DNA of 64,000 nucleotides from Pseudonocardia endophytica (GCF_004339565.1 NZ_SMFZ01000001.1:1860001-1924000); one strand, 5' to 3'. Positions 23,727-32,071 are shown, counted from the stretch's first letter. Numbers and translations: made by a program. Notes: generated by a model not told the origin, from the letters alone.

Positions 23727-25622
23727 TCAGCCGACGATGTCGTCGAAACGGTGACCGGCCACCTTCGCGATCTCGACGAGCGCGGCCGCGTGCTCCTGCG
23801 CAGGCGGGTGGGTCAGCCGTCGCCGCCCGGCCTCCAGCAGGCCGTCGCGCCCTCCGGCGTCGCGCAGGCACACGATCAACGGGAAGCCGAACCGCTCCCG
23901 GTAGGCGCCGGCGACCTCGGCCAGCTCGGTGCGCCCGTCGCCGTCCAGCAGCGCCAGTCCGGCCCGGTCCCGCCGCGCCGGGCCGTCCACCGGCTCGTCG
24001 CGGTCGGCGGGCACCCGGTCCTCGGCAGCCCCCTCGGTCCCGACGACGCCGCCCAGGTCCGGGTAGTGCGCCATCAGGTCGCGCTGCTCGCCCTGCGGGG
24101 CGGCGAACAGCTCCTCCTGCAGCGCGGAGCGCAGAGCCGCGCCGTCGGCGAACGGGCCGCGGGCGTGCACCCGCGCCGGCACCTCGGTCGGTCCCTCGAA
24201 GATCCTTCCGAGCATCGTGGCGAACGCGGCCCGGTCCATCCCGTTCACCGTCGCCAGGTCGACGCGTTCCCGGTCCGGCGAGATCCGCGGGCGCCGTCGC
24301 ACGTGGAAGAACAGCAGGTTCAGCGCGATCGCGGTGATGCTGCCCGCCGTGATCCCGGAGCCGGCGAACGCCTGCGCCCACTGCGGCATCGCCTGCGCGA
24401 CGTCGGGCTGCACGGTGACGAACAGGGCCACGCCGAGCCCTGAGCCGACGACCACGACGTTGCGGTGGTCGGTGAAGTCCACACGGGACAGTGTCTGGAT
24501 CCCGACGACGGCCACCGTCGCGAACATGGCCAGCGCGGCACCGCCGAGAACCGGGTGCGGCACGGCGGCGACGAGGGCGCCCGCCTTCGGCACCAGCCCG
24601 ATCAGGATCATGAACACACCCGCGGCCGCGACCACCCACCGGCTGGACACCCTGGTCAGACGCACCAGGCCGACGTTCTCGGCGAAGCACGTGTACGGGA
24701 ACGAGTTCAGGACGCCGCCGAGCGTCGTGGCGAGACCGTCGGCCCGCAGCGCGCGGGCGACGTCGCGCCCGCCGACCCGCTTGCGCACGATCTCCCCGGT
24801 GGCGAACACGTCACCGGTCGTCTCCACCGCGGTGATCATCATGACGACGACCATCGAGACGATCGCGGCCAGCGAGAACTGCGGCCATCCGAAGTGGAAC
24901 GGCGTGGTCACGCCGACCCAGCCGGACTCCCCCACCCCGCCGAGGTCGACGAGCCCGAACGGCACCGACGCCAGCGTCCCGATCACGAGCCCGGCCAGCA
25001 CCGCGACCGTCGCCATGAACCCGCGGAAGATCCGCTGGATCAGCACGATCACGGTCAGCGTGCCGAGCGCCAGCGCCAGGTACAGCGGGTTGCCCGGGTC
25101 GGGTGCGTTCGCCCCGCCGACGGCGTCGGTGGCGGCGACCGGCAGCAGCGCCAGCCCGATCACGGTGATCACTGTGCCGGTCACGACGGGCGGGAAGAAC
25201 CGTAGCAGCCGCGCGAAGTACGGGGCCGCGAAGAACGTGACCAGGCCGGCCACGATCACCGCCCCGTAGATCGTCGTGAGGCCCTCCGTGCCCCCGCCTG
25301 CCGCCATCCCGATCGCGATCATCGGGGACACCGCGGTGAACGTGACGCCCTGCAGCAGGGGCAGCCGCACACCCACCTTCCAGAACCCCACCGACTGGAT
25401 GATCGAGGCGATGCCGCAGGTGAACAGGTCGGCGTTGATCAGGTGGATCAGCTCGCGCTCGCCGAGCCCGATCGCGTTGGCGAGCAGGATCGGCACGACG
25501 ACGGCACCGGCGTAGAACGCCAGCACGTGTTGCAGGCCGTAGACGGCGAGCCGGCCCGGAGGCAGGACCTCGTCCACCGGATGGACGGGCCCTGACGGGC
25601 GGCGGGACGGACGCAGGCGCAT
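23727..25622 (-). CDS. NCS2 purine permease fused to OHCU decarboxylase
   Basis: A 631-aa fusion, started at ATG 25622 (GAGG 6 nt upstream). Residues 1 to about 450 form an NCS2/SLC23 xanthine-uracil permease: YGLQHVLAFYAGAVVVPILL, IQSVGFWKVGVRLPLLQG, FFPPVVTGTVITVIGLALL, and TTGDVFATGEIV with the TM8 Glu region. After a basic linker (RRRPRISPDRERVDL), a complete OHCU decarboxylase domain follows: LGRIFEGPTEVPARVHARG, LMAHYPDLGG, and YRERFGFPLIVCLRD. The enzyme finishes urate breakdown to S-allantoin. It is divergent from the urate operon, which has its own stand-alone OHCU decarboxylase. I infer coupling of purine uptake to cytoplasmic breakdown at the membrane. Confidence 0.88.
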   Translation of the reverse strand: MRLRPSRRPSGPVHPVDEVLPPGRLAVYGLQHVLAFYAGAVVVPILLANAIGLGERELIHLINADLFTCGIASIIQSVGFWKVGVRLPLLQGVTFTAVSPMIAIGMAAGGGTEGLTTIYGAVIVAGLVTFFAAPYFARLLRFFPPVVTGTVITVIGLALLPVAATDAVGGANAPDPGNPLYLALALGTLTVIVLIQRIFRGFMATVAVLAGLVIGTLASVPFGLVDLGGVGESGWVGVTTPFHFGWPQFSLAAIVSMVVVMMITAVETTGDVFATGEIVRKRVGGRDVARALRADGLATTLGGVLNSFPYTCFAENVGLVRLTRVSSRWVVAAAGVFMILIGLVPKAGALVAAVPHPVLGGAALAMFATVAVVGIQTLSRVDFTDHRNVVVVGSGLGVALFVTVQPDVAQAMPQWAQAFAGSGITAGSITAIALNLLFFHVRRRPRISPDRERVDLATVNGMDRAAFATMLGRIFEGPTEVPARVHARGPFADGAALRSALQEELFAAPQGEQRDLMAHYPDLGGVVGTEGAAEDRVPADRDEPVDGPARRDRAGLALLDGDGRTELAEVAGAYRERFGFPLIVCLRDAGGRDGLLEAGRRRLTHPPAQEHAAALVEIAKVAGHRFDDIVG

Positions 25623-25832
25623 CGGAACCTCGCTCGGAGCAGCGGTGGGGACGGCACGACGGGTGCCGGGAGTGCGACGCGCATCACCATGCGCCGCACC
25701 GGGTGGCACCCGGCACGGTCGGGACGCACGAACGCGCCGCGGCCTGCCCCAGGCGTTTCGTGCGATCCCACAATCGACCGGCCCCTGGTCCGTCACGGCA
25801 GCATCTCCGAACAGGTTCTGCCCGGGTGACCC

Positions 25833-25861
25833 TTGACACCCCACCGTCGCGAACGAACACT
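25833..25861 (+). promoter_or_regulatory. Probable promoter of the urate operon
   Basis: A consensus -35 box TTGACA (25833-25838) is followed after 17 bp by AACACT as a weak -10. The operator at 25884-25900 would lie just downstream of the start of transcription, a position suited to repression. Confidence 0.5.
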
Positions 25862-25883
25862 GAGCCTCAAGTTCGGAATCGTT

Positions 25884-25900
25884 ATTCCGCCATGCGGAAT
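25884..25900. promoter_or_regulatory. IclR-type operator ATTCCGC-CAT-GCGGAAT
   Basis: A perfect 17-bp inverted repeat with 7-bp arms and a 3-nt centre, 22 bp before the OHCU decarboxylase start. A second arrangement, CGGAAT-N4-ATTCCG (25874-25889), overlaps it. Matching sites occur at 34413-34427 and, imperfectly, at 30693-30707 and 34571-34584. Confidence 0.7.
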
Positions 25901-25921
25901 CTTTGCACGGAAGCAGGGCTC

Positions 25922-26431
25922 ATGCCGGACGCCGTCACGCTCGACCGACTCAACACCGCACCACCCGACGACCTCGCGGGCGTCCTGCGCGCCTGCAACA
26001 CGTCGGCGGCATGGGCCGCGCGGATGCTCGCGGGCCGCCCCTACCCGAGTGCGGGCGACGCCGTCGCCGCCGCCGAGAAGGCCGTTCTCGATCTCGACGA
26101 CGCCGAGGTCGGCGCCGCGCTCGCCGGACACCCGCGGATCGGGGAACGGCCCGGCGGCGCACACTCCGACGGGGCCGCCTTCTCCCGTCGCGAGCAGTCC
26201 GGTGTGGACACCCGCGAGGACACCGCCGCCCGGCTGGCGGACGGGAACGCGCGCTACGAGCAGCGGTTCGGGCACGTGTTCCTGATCCGCGCCGCGGGCC
26301 GCGACTCCGGCGAGATACTCGGCGAGCTCGAGCGGCGGCTGGCCAACGACCCGGCGACCGAGCGGGCCGAGGCGGCCGGACAGCTCGCCGAGATCACCGC
26401 GATGCGGATGCGGCAGGTGCTGGCCGGATGA
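25922..26431 (+). CDS. OHCU decarboxylase (stand-alone)
   Basis: A 169-aa 2-oxo-4-hydroxy-4-carboxy-5-ureidoimidazoline decarboxylase. I use ATG 25922 because the family begins here (VTLDRLNTAPPDDLAGVLRA); longer in-frame starts run through the operator. Landmarks are ALAGHPRIGERP with the catalytic His, SRREQSGVD, NARYEQRFGHVFLIRAAGR, and a helical C-terminus with ERAEAAGQLAEITAMRMRQVL. It performs the third step of urate to allantoin. Its stop overlaps the start of the HIU hydrolase gene (ATGA), the second step, with uricase next, so the three-step set is one operon. Confidence 0.93.
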   Translation: MPDAVTLDRLNTAPPDDLAGVLRACNTSAAWAARMLAGRPYPSAGDAVAAAEKAVLDLDDAEVGAALAGHPRIGERPGGAHSDGAAFSRREQSGVDTREDTAARLADGNARYEQRFGHVFLIRAAGRDSGEILGELERRLANDPATERAEAAGQLAEITAMRMRQVLAG

Positions 26432-26742
26432 GCACGTTCTCCACCCACGTCCTGGACGCCGCCGCCGGACGCCCCGCCGCCGGGGTGCCGGTCACGCTGA
26501 CCCGCGCCGACCGGGACACCGTCACCGTGCTCGCCTCCGGCGTCACCGACACCGACGGCCGCTGGCGCGCACCGGAGGACGCGGCGCTGACCGCCGGTGC
26601 GCTGCACCGCATCACGTTCGAGACCGGGTCGGACTTCTTCCCCGAGGTCGCGATCGCGTTCCGGCCCGCGGCCACCGACCGCCACCACCACGTCCCACTC
26701 CTGTTGTCCCCCTACGCCTACTCCACCTATCTCGGGAGCTGA
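26428..26742 (+). CDS. pucM: 5-hydroxyisourate hydrolase (transthyretin-like)
   Basis: A 104-aa transthyretin-related protein. Conserved features are FSTHVLDAAAGRPAAGVPV with the active-site His near residue 7, GVTDTDGRWRAPED, ITFETGSDFFPEVAIAF, and the C-terminal HHHVPLLLSPYAYSTYLGS. The family ends YRGS; here the Arg is Leu (YLGS), a noticeable deviation at an active-site tetrapeptide. It hydrolyses 5-hydroxyisourate made by uricase. The start overlaps the OHCU decarboxylase stop, and uricase begins 1 bp after its own stop. Confidence 0.92.
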   Translation: MSTFSTHVLDAAAGRPAAGVPVTLTRADRDTVTVLASGVTDTDGRWRAPEDAALTAGALHRITFETGSDFFPEVAIAFRPAATDRHHHVPLLLSPYAYSTYLGS

Positions 26743-26743
26743 C

Positions 26744-27637
26744 ATGCCCGTCCTCGGCCACACCCAGTACGGCAAGGCGGAGGTCCGTGTGGTGCGGATC
26801 CACCGCGACACGGATCCGCACGAGATCTCCGACCACAACGTGTCCGTCGCGCTGTCCGGGGACTTCGCCGACACCCACCTCTCCGGCGACAACAGCCGCG
26901 TGCTGACCACCGACGCCGTCAAGAACACGGTCAACGCGTTCGCCAAGGAGGCGGGCGACGCCGTCCGCACGCCCGAGCTGTTCGGGCTGGAGCTGGCCCG
27001 TCATTTCACCGGCGTTCCGCAGGTGGAGCGCGTCCGTGTGAGGATCGAGACGTTCCCGTGGCGCAGGCTCGACCACGCGGGCCGACCGCACCCGCACGCG
27101 TTCGCCCGCGACGGCGGGCACGTCCGCACCACGACCGTGACCCGCACCGCGGACGGCGGCGAGTGGGTGACGTCGGGGGTGAAGGGACTCGTCGTCCTGA
27201 AGTCGACCGACTCGGAGTTCCACACGTTCTACACCGAGCGCTACACGACGCTCCCCGAGACGACCGACCGCGTCATGGCCACCGAGGTCACCTCCCAGTG
27301 GTGGCACGCCGAGGCACCCGACGACTTCGACGCCGCCCACGCCCGCGTGATCGAGGCGATGACGTCGGCGTTCGCCGGGCACCACTCGCTGGCCCTGCAG
27401 CAGACGCTCTACGAGATGGGCGTGCAGGTGCTCGCCGCGCAGCCGGGCATCGGGGAGATCCGCTTCTCGCTGCCGAACAAGCACCACTTCCTGCTCGATC
27501 TCTCGCCGTTCGGGCTGAAGAACCCGGGCGAGGTGTTCCACGCGGACGACCGCCCGTACGGCCTGATCGAGGGCACCGTCCGCCGCGACGACACCCCCGA
27601 CCCGGGACTCGCGTTCGACCCCGGCCAGGCCTGGTGA
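26744..27637 (+). CDS. pucL: Urate oxidase (cofactor-free uricase)
   Basis: A 297-aa uricase. Landmarks are GHTQYGKAEVRVVRI with the catalytic Lys near residue 10, LTTDAVKNTVNAFAKE with the Thr of the triad, FGLELARHFTGVPQV, TSGVKGLVVLKSTDSEFH, DRVMATEVTSQWW, and the C-terminal IRFSLPNKHHFLLDL with the substrate Asn/His. It oxidises urate to 5-hydroxyisourate with O2 in the cytoplasm. Length is normal for the family. The gene lies between the HIU hydrolase and the urate permease, with a GTGA overlap to the permease. Confidence 0.95.
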   Translation: MPVLGHTQYGKAEVRVVRIHRDTDPHEISDHNVSVALSGDFADTHLSGDNSRVLTTDAVKNTVNAFAKEAGDAVRTPELFGLELARHFTGVPQVERVRVRIETFPWRRLDHAGRPHPHAFARDGGHVRTTTVTRTADGGEWVTSGVKGLVVLKSTDSEFHTFYTERYTTLPETTDRVMATEVTSQWWHAEAPDDFDAAHARVIEAMTSAFAGHHSLALQQTLYEMGVQVLAAQPGIGEIRFSLPNKHHFLLDLSPFGLKNPGEVFHADDRPYGLIEGTVRRDDTPDPGLAFDPGQAW

Positions 27638-29052
27638 GCCGGGTGCCCTTCTCGTTCCGGCCGCGCGTCCCCGGCCCGCGCCGCTCGTCGGAGACCCATC
27701 CGGTCGACGAGCTCCCGAGCACCCCGACGCTGCTGCTCTACGGCCTGCAGCACGTCATGACGATGTACGCGGGCCTGGTGGCCGTGCCCCTGATCGTCGG
27801 GCAGGCGCTCGGCCTGGAGTTCGCCGACATCACCTACCTGCTCGCCGCGACCCTGCTGGTCGCCGGGCTCGCCACGGTCCTGCAGACGATCGGGGTCTGG
27901 CGGATCGGCGCCCGGCTGCCGCTGGTGCAGGGCGTGTCGTTCGCCGCCGTCGCGTCGATGATCGCGATCGGGACGGGGGCAGGTGGCGGGCGCGGAGGGC
28001 TCACCCTGATCTTCGGCGCCACGCTGGTGGCCGGAGTGGTCGGGTTCGCGCTGGCCCCGCTGTTCCGCCGGCTCGTCCGCCTGTTCCCACCGGTCGTGAC
28101 CGGCACCGTGATCACCGTGATCGGCGTGTCGCTGCTGCCCGTCGCGGTGCGATGGGCGTCCGGGGCGTCGGACGGCGAGCCGGGCGACCCGGCCTCGGTC
28201 GGGCTGGCGGGGTTCACGCTGCTGGTGATCGTGCTCGTCTACCGGTTCCTGCCCGGCTTCTGGTCGCGGATCGCGATCCTGATCTCGCTCGTGGCCGGGA
28301 CCGTGCTCGCGGCGGCGCTCGGGATGGCCGACTTCTCCCGGATCGACGAGGCCGACTGGTTCGCCGTGTCCACGCCGTTCCACTTCGGCACCCCCCAGTT
28401 CTCTTTTCCCGCGATCGTGTCGATGACCGTCGTGATGCTGGTGATCATGACGGAGACGACGGCCGACCTGCTCGCCGTCGGCGAGATCGTCGGGCGCCCC
28501 GCCGACGGTCGCCGCATCGTCGCGGGCCTGCGGGCCGACACGCTGTCCACTGCCGTGTCCGGCGGGCTGCTGAACAGCTTCCCGGCGTCGGCGTTCGCGC
28601 AGAACGTCGGCCTGGTCGCGATCACCGGGATCCGCAGCCGGTTCGTCGTCGCGGGCGGCGGGGCGATCCTGCTCGTGCTGGGGTTGTTCCCGAAACTCGG
28701 TGCCGTGATCGCGTCGGTGCCGGCGCCGGTACTCGGTGGGGCCGGCCTCGCCCTGTTCGCGACGGTCGCGGCCTCCGGCATCCGAGCATTGGGCAAGGTG
28801 GACTTCGACGGCCACGCCAACCTCGTGATCGTCGCCGTCGCGTTGGGACTGGGTGTGCTGCCGATCGCGGCGCCGTCGTTCTGGGAGCACTTCCCGGAGT
28901 GGTTCCGGACCGTGTTCGACTCCGGGATCAGCGCCGCCGCCGTCGCCGCGGTCGCGCTGAACCTGCTGTTCCACGGCGCCCGCGGCGAGGGCCCGATCGC
29001 CGCGGAGGCCCCGGTGCCGGTGGTGGAGGACGACCGCCGCCCGGTGGACTGA
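27634..29052 (+). CDS. NCS2 family urate/xanthine permease
   Basis: A 472-aa membrane protein starting at GTG 27634, overlapping the uricase stop. NCS2 landmarks are YGLQHVMTMYAGLVAVPLIV, LPLVQGVSFAAVASMIAIG, FPPVVTGTVITVIGVSLLPVA, and the TM8/TM10 substrate regions MTETTADLLAVGEIVG and LNSFPASAFAQNVGLVAITG. It has about 14 hydrophobic segments. Its place at the end of the OHCU/HIU/uricase operon argues for urate import. It is a paralog of the permease half of the 23727-25622 fusion. Confidence 0.9.
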   Translation: MSRVPFSFRPRVPGPRRSSETHPVDELPSTPTLLLYGLQHVMTMYAGLVAVPLIVGQALGLEFADITYLLAATLLVAGLATVLQTIGVWRIGARLPLVQGVSFAAVASMIAIGTGAGGGRGGLTLIFGATLVAGVVGFALAPLFRRLVRLFPPVVTGTVITVIGVSLLPVAVRWASGASDGEPGDPASVGLAGFTLLVIVLVYRFLPGFWSRIAILISLVAGTVLAAALGMADFSRIDEADWFAVSTPFHFGTPQFSFPAIVSMTVVMLVIMTETTADLLAVGEIVGRPADGRRIVAGLRADTLSTAVSGGLLNSFPASAFAQNVGLVAITGIRSRFVVAGGGAILLVLGLFPKLGAVIASVPAPVLGGAGLALFATVAASGIRALGKVDFDGHANLVIVAVALGLGVLPIAAPSFWEHFPEWFRTVFDSGISAAAVAAVALNLLFHGARGEGPIAAEAPVPVVEDDRRPVD

Positions 29053-29124
29053 CCGACACCTCGCAGCCTCCGCCACGCCCCGGGCCCGCATCTCCGCCAT
29101 TCCCGGCAGCCCCCGGGGATCGCT

Positions 29125-29190
29125 CATGATCGGCAGGAGTGGTCGGGACCGTGCCACCGGTGGCGCTCCAGTGCCACTCCCGCCGATCAG
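29125..29190. repeat. Palindromic element family A, copy 1
   Basis: A 66-bp palindrome-like unit with ends ATGATCGGC and GCCGATCA and a central GCCACCGGTGGC stem. It resembles the three units that follow within 350 bp. Confidence 0.75.
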
Positions 29191-29220
29191 GACCGCGCCG
29201 GCCCCCGCGATCAGACCAGG

Positions 29221-29285
29221 TTGATCGGCGGAACCGGTCGAAACGCGCCATCAGTGGCGGCCCCGCTGCCACTTCCGCTGATCAT
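29221..29285. repeat. Palindromic element family A, copy 2
   Basis: The unit begins TTGATCGGCGGAACCGG and ends CCGCTGATCAT, with central GCGCCATCAGTGGCG. Confidence 0.75.
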
Positions 29286-29314
29286 GGGCAGGCATGGACC
29301 GCCGCCACGTCACG

Positions 29315-29378
29315 TTGATCGGCGGAATTGGCCGGAACGCGCCACAGGTGGCGCGACGTCGCCAGTTCCGCCGATCAT
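29315..29378. repeat. Palindromic element family A, copy 3
   Basis: The unit begins TTGATCGGCGGAATTGG and ends TTCCGCCGATCAT, with central GCGCCACAGGTGGCGC, so nearly the whole 64 bp can fold on itself. Confidence 0.75.
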
Positions 29379-29407
29379 GACCGGCCGGCAGTCCGCCTGC
29401 GCCACCG

Positions 29408-29470
29408 TGATCGGCAGAACCGGCCAGAACACGCCACTCATGGCGCTTCGTCGCCACTCCCGCCGATCAT
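29408..29470. repeat. Palindromic element family A, copy 4
   Basis: The unit begins TGATCGGCAGAACCGG and ends CTCCCGCCGATCAT, with central CGCCACTCATGGCG. Confidence 0.75.
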
Positions 29471-29531
29471 GTGCGGCGGCCGGGTCCCGGACTGGGCCAG
29501 CGCACAAGGTCCGCCCCTCACCTCACCTCAT

Positions 29532-29586
29532 CCGAACGAACGGCACCTTCGAGCAATGTCATTGCTCGAAGGTGCCGTTCGTTCGG
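29532..29586. repeat. 55-bp perfect palindrome
   Basis: Two 27-bp arms, exactly complementary, flank a single central T (29559). The left arm reads CCGAACGAACGGCACCTTCG then AGCAATG. Allowing one bulged G, pairing continues three more bases on each side. It lies downstream of the repeat set A and may act as a bidirectional terminator for the convergent flanking genes. Confidence 0.85.
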
Positions 29587-29609
29587 GATGGTCGGGGTGA
29601 GCTCAGGGC

Positions 29610-29860
29610 GCGAGAGCGGGGCAGCGCGAGAGCGGGGCAGCGAGGGAACCAGGCGCGCGAGGGAACTCGGCCGCGCGGGAACCGGGCGGCGCGCGAACCG
29701 GGCGGCGCAGAAGCTCGGCTGCTGGACCTCGGCCGCGCGGGATCTCTACCCGCGAGAACTCGGCCCCGCGAGAACTCGGCCGGGCTGAACCTCGGCCGCG
29801 CGAGAACCCGGCCGCGCGAGAACCCGGCCGGCGGGAACTCGGCCGGGCGGGATCGGGCCG
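29610..29860. repeat. Degenerate 15-16-bp direct repeat array
   Basis: It opens with two exact tandem copies of GCGCGAGAGCGGGGCA, then about thirteen degenerate copies of a unit close to GAGAACTCGGCCGCGC. The period of 15-16 bp is not a multiple of three throughout, so a repeated peptide is unlikely. It lies just upstream of the IclR stop codon at 29888. Confidence 0.7.
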
Positions 29861-29887
29861 ACACGGCGGGTTCGATGAGCTGGCGGC

Positions 29888-30700
29888 TCAGGCCGGCTCG
29901 GTGTCCCGGCGCGCCAGTTCGTCGACGAGCGACGCGGCGGCCGCGTGCAGGCGGGGAACGGCCGAGGCGATGAGGTCGTCGGTCATGCGCGTCGTCGGGC
30001 CGGAGATCGAGATGGCTGCCGGGATCGTCCCGTCGAGCGCGACCGCCACGCACCGCACGCCGAGCTCCTGCTCGCCCTCGTCGATGGCGTAGCCCGCCGC
30101 GCGGACGCGGTCCAGCTCGGCCCGGAACGAGGCCTCGTCGGTGAACGTGTTCTCGGTGTGGGCCACCATGTCCGTATTGCGCAGGATCTCCGATACGCGC
30201 TCCGGCTCGGCCAGGGCCAGCAGTGCCTTCCCGACGGCCGTGCAGTGCGCCGACACCCGTCGCCCGACCTCCGTGAACATCCGCATCGAGTGCCGCCCAG
30301 GCGCCTGCGCCACGTAGACGACCTGCGTGCCCTCCAGCAGCGCCATGTTCGCGGACTCCCCGAGCTCCTCGACGAGCTCGGCCAGCTTCGGACGCACCCA
30401 CAACCCGACGAGGCGCCCGGCCGTGTCACCGAGCTGGACCAGGCGGGGCCCGAGCGCGTACTCCCGCGACGACTGCTGACGCACGTACCCGCGCCCGGCC
30501 AGCGTGCGCACAAGACGGTGGATCGTCGGCAGCGGGAGACCGGACGTCGCAGCCAGGTGTGACAGGCTCACCGTGCCGCCGGCCTCGGCCATCGCCTCGA
30601 GCAGGTCGACGGCGCGCTCGACGGACTGCACGGTGCCCGACCGAGCCGGCGGGCCCTCGACGACCCCGTTGACGCCGGACTCGGTATCGGCTTTCCGCAT
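29888..30700 (-). CDS. IclR family regulator of the allantoin genes (AllR-like)
   Basis: A 270-aa IclR protein. The winged helix spans about residues 24-85 (VQSVERAVDLLEAMAEAG, VSLSHLAATSGLPLPTIHRLVRTL). The effector domain follows (SSREYALGPRLVQLGD, VYVAQAPGRHSMRMFTEVG, HCTAVGKALLALAEPE, YAIDEGEQELGVRCVAVAL). It sits 9 bp after the allantoinase gene in the same direction, typical of AllR-type repressors. The TTCCGC-ATG-GTGGAA motif (30693-30707) overlaps its own start codon, suggesting autoregulation. Glyoxylate or allantoin-derived compounds are the usual ligands in this group; here that is inference. Confidence 0.85.
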   Translation of the reverse strand: MRKADTESGVNGVVEGPPARSGTVQSVERAVDLLEAMAEAGGTVSLSHLAATSGLPLPTIHRLVRTLAGRGYVRQQSSREYALGPRLVQLGDTAGRLVGLWVRPKLAELVEELGESANMALLEGTQVVYVAQAPGRHSMRMFTEVGRRVSAHCTAVGKALLALAEPERVSEILRNTDMVAHTENTFTDEASFRAELDRVRAAGYAIDEGEQELGVRCVAVALDGTIPAAISISGPTTRMTDDLIASAVPRLHAAAASLVDELARRDTEPA

Positions 30701-30707
30701 GGTGGAA
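30693..30707. promoter_or_regulatory. Imperfect IclR operator overlapping the IclR start codon
   Basis: TTCCGC-ATG-GTGGAA is one mismatch per arm from the perfect sites at 25884 and 34413. It covers the start codon of the IclR gene (30698-30700) and the 9-bp gap to allB. It could let the regulator throttle its own translation or act as a roadblock. It could also be chance, as no ribosome site is visible. Confidence 0.4.
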
Positions 30708-30709
30708 GT

Positions 30710-32071
30710 CTAGCCCTCCGGAGCGGGTGACGGGGTCGTGATCCCGCCCCGTCGCAGCAGCCGTCCGGACGGCGTGGAGCCGTCGACGTCCCGCCCGGCC
30801 AGCAACGTGCGGCGTACGACGCCGGACAACGAGCGGCCCTCGTAGGCCGTGACCGGGTTCTTGTGGTGCAGGCGTGCCGGGTCGACGACGAACGCGTCGT
30901 CCGGCGCGAACACGACCATGTCGGCGTCGTGCCCGAGCGCGACGCGGCCCTTGCCGGACAGCCCGACCAGGTCCGCCGGCCGCCCCGCCATCCACTCCAC
31001 GACGCGCTCCAGTGCGATCCCCCGCCGTCGCGCCTCCGTCCACACGAGCGGCAGTCCGAGCTGCAGCGACGACACGCCGCCCCATGCCTGGCCGAAGTCA
31101 CCGGTGTCGAGCAGCTTGAGCTCCGCCGTCGACGGCGAGTGGTCCGAGACGATGCAGTCGATCGTGCCGTCCAGCAGGCCCTGCCAGAGCAGCTCCCGGT
31201 TGGACGCCTCGCGGATCGGCGGGCAGCACTTGTGCGTCGTCGCGCCGTCGGCGATCTCCTCGGCGAACAGCGTCAGGTAGTGCGGGCAGGTCTCGGCCGT
31301 GATCCGCACGCCGTCGCGACGGGCGGTGGCCAGCATCGGCAACGCGTCCGACGACGACACGTGCAGCACGTGCGCCCGCGCGCCGGTCCACCGCGCCCGC
31401 TCGATCACCTCGGCGATGGCCAGGTTCTCCGCGCCGCGGGGGCGCGACGCCAGGAACGAGCTGTACCGCGCCCCGCCCGCCGACGGCGCGTTGTCGATCG
31501 CCCGGGAGTCCTCCGCGTGCACGATCATCATCGCGTCGAACGTGGCCAGTTCGGCCATGTCGCGCTCCATGCCGTCCGCGTCCAGCGGCGGGAACTCGTC
31601 CACTCCGGAGTGCAGCAGGAAGCACTTGAAGCCGAACACTCCCTCGTCGTGCAGTCCGCGCAGGTCACCCTGGTTGCCCGGCACCGCCCCGCCCCAGAAC
31701 CCGACGTCGACGAACGCCTGGTCGGCCGCGACCTTGCGCTTCACCTCGAGCGCCGCGACGTCCACGGTGGGCGGGATCGAGTTCAGCGGCATGTCGACGA
31801 TCGTCGTGACACCACCGGCCGCGGCCGCGCGGGTCGCCGACGCGAAGCCCTCCCACTCGGTGCGACCCGGCTCGTTGACGTGCACGTGCGTGTCGACGAG
31901 GCCGGGCAGCAGCACCTCGTCGTCGCCGAGCTCGAGCACACGGGTGCCGTCGAGCCCGTTGCCCAGCGGCTCGATCGCGACGATCCGCCCGCCGGTCACG
32001 CCGACCTCGCGCGGCTGCTCGCCGGCCGTCGTCATGATCCGGCGGCCGCGGACGACCAGATCGTAGCTCAC
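30710..32071 (-). CDS. allB: Allantoinase
   Basis: A 453-aa cyclic amidohydrolase starting at GTG 32071. Metal and active-site motifs are [22 protein letters not shown] (HxH, about residue 60), [33 protein letters not shown] (the carbamylated Lys of the family), [28 protein letters not shown], and VSDHSPST with the late Asp. It opens the hydantoin ring of allantoin to allantoate. It follows the racemase gene by 73 bp and precedes the IclR gene by 9 bp on the minus strand. Allantoicase for the next step lies in the divergent operon. Confidence 0.94.
   Translation of the reverse strand: MSYDLVVRGRRIMTTAGEQPREVGVTGGRIVAIEPLGNGLDGTRVLELGDDEVLLPGLVDTHVHVNEPGRTEWEGFASATRAAAAGGVTTIVDMPLNSIPPTVDVAALEVKRKVAADQAFVDVGFWGGAVPGNQGDLRGLHDEGVFGFKCFLLHSGVDEFPPLDADGMERDMAELATFDAMMIVHAEDSRAIDNAPSAGGARYSSFLASRPRGAENLAIAEVIERARWTGARAHVLHVSSSDALPMLATARRDGVRITAETCPHYLTLFAEEIADGATTHKCCPPIREASNRELLWQGLLDGTIDCIVSDHSPSTAELKLLDTGDFGQAWGGVSSLQLGLPLVWTEARRRGIALERVVEWMAGRPADLVGLSGKGRVALGHDADMVVFAPDDAFVVDPARLHHKNPVTAYEGRSLSGVVRRTLLAGRDVDGSTPSGRLLRRGGITTPSPAPEG

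Larger units (their letters stand above)
25623..25921. other. Divergent intergenic region of the urate genes
   Basis: This 299-bp stretch separates the permease-OHCU fusion from the urate operon. It holds a probable promoter (25833-25861) and a clear operator (25884-25900), annotated separately. A GC-rich inverted repeat around GGGTGCCGGGAG (about 25660) and GTGGCACCCGG (about 25705) is also visible. No gene is seen. Confidence 0.5.
29053..29887. other. 835-bp repeat-filled intergenic region
   Basis: No credible gene lies between the convergent urate permease and IclR genes. The region holds four copies of palindromic family A (29125-29470), a 55-bp perfect palindrome (29532-29586) and a 16-bp-period direct repeat array (about 29610-29860). 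All are annotated separately. ORFs found here are by-products of the repeats. Confidence 0.75.

Noticed and set aside
29610..29860. Possible CRISPR array
   Set aside because: Units are about 16 bp, contiguous and degenerate, with no unique spacers of constant length and no cas genes nearby.
29221..29973. Open frame of about 250 codons through the repeat region
   Set aside because: It runs through palindromic and direct repeats, gives an Arg/Ala/Gly-rich translation, and has no ribosome site or conserved motif.
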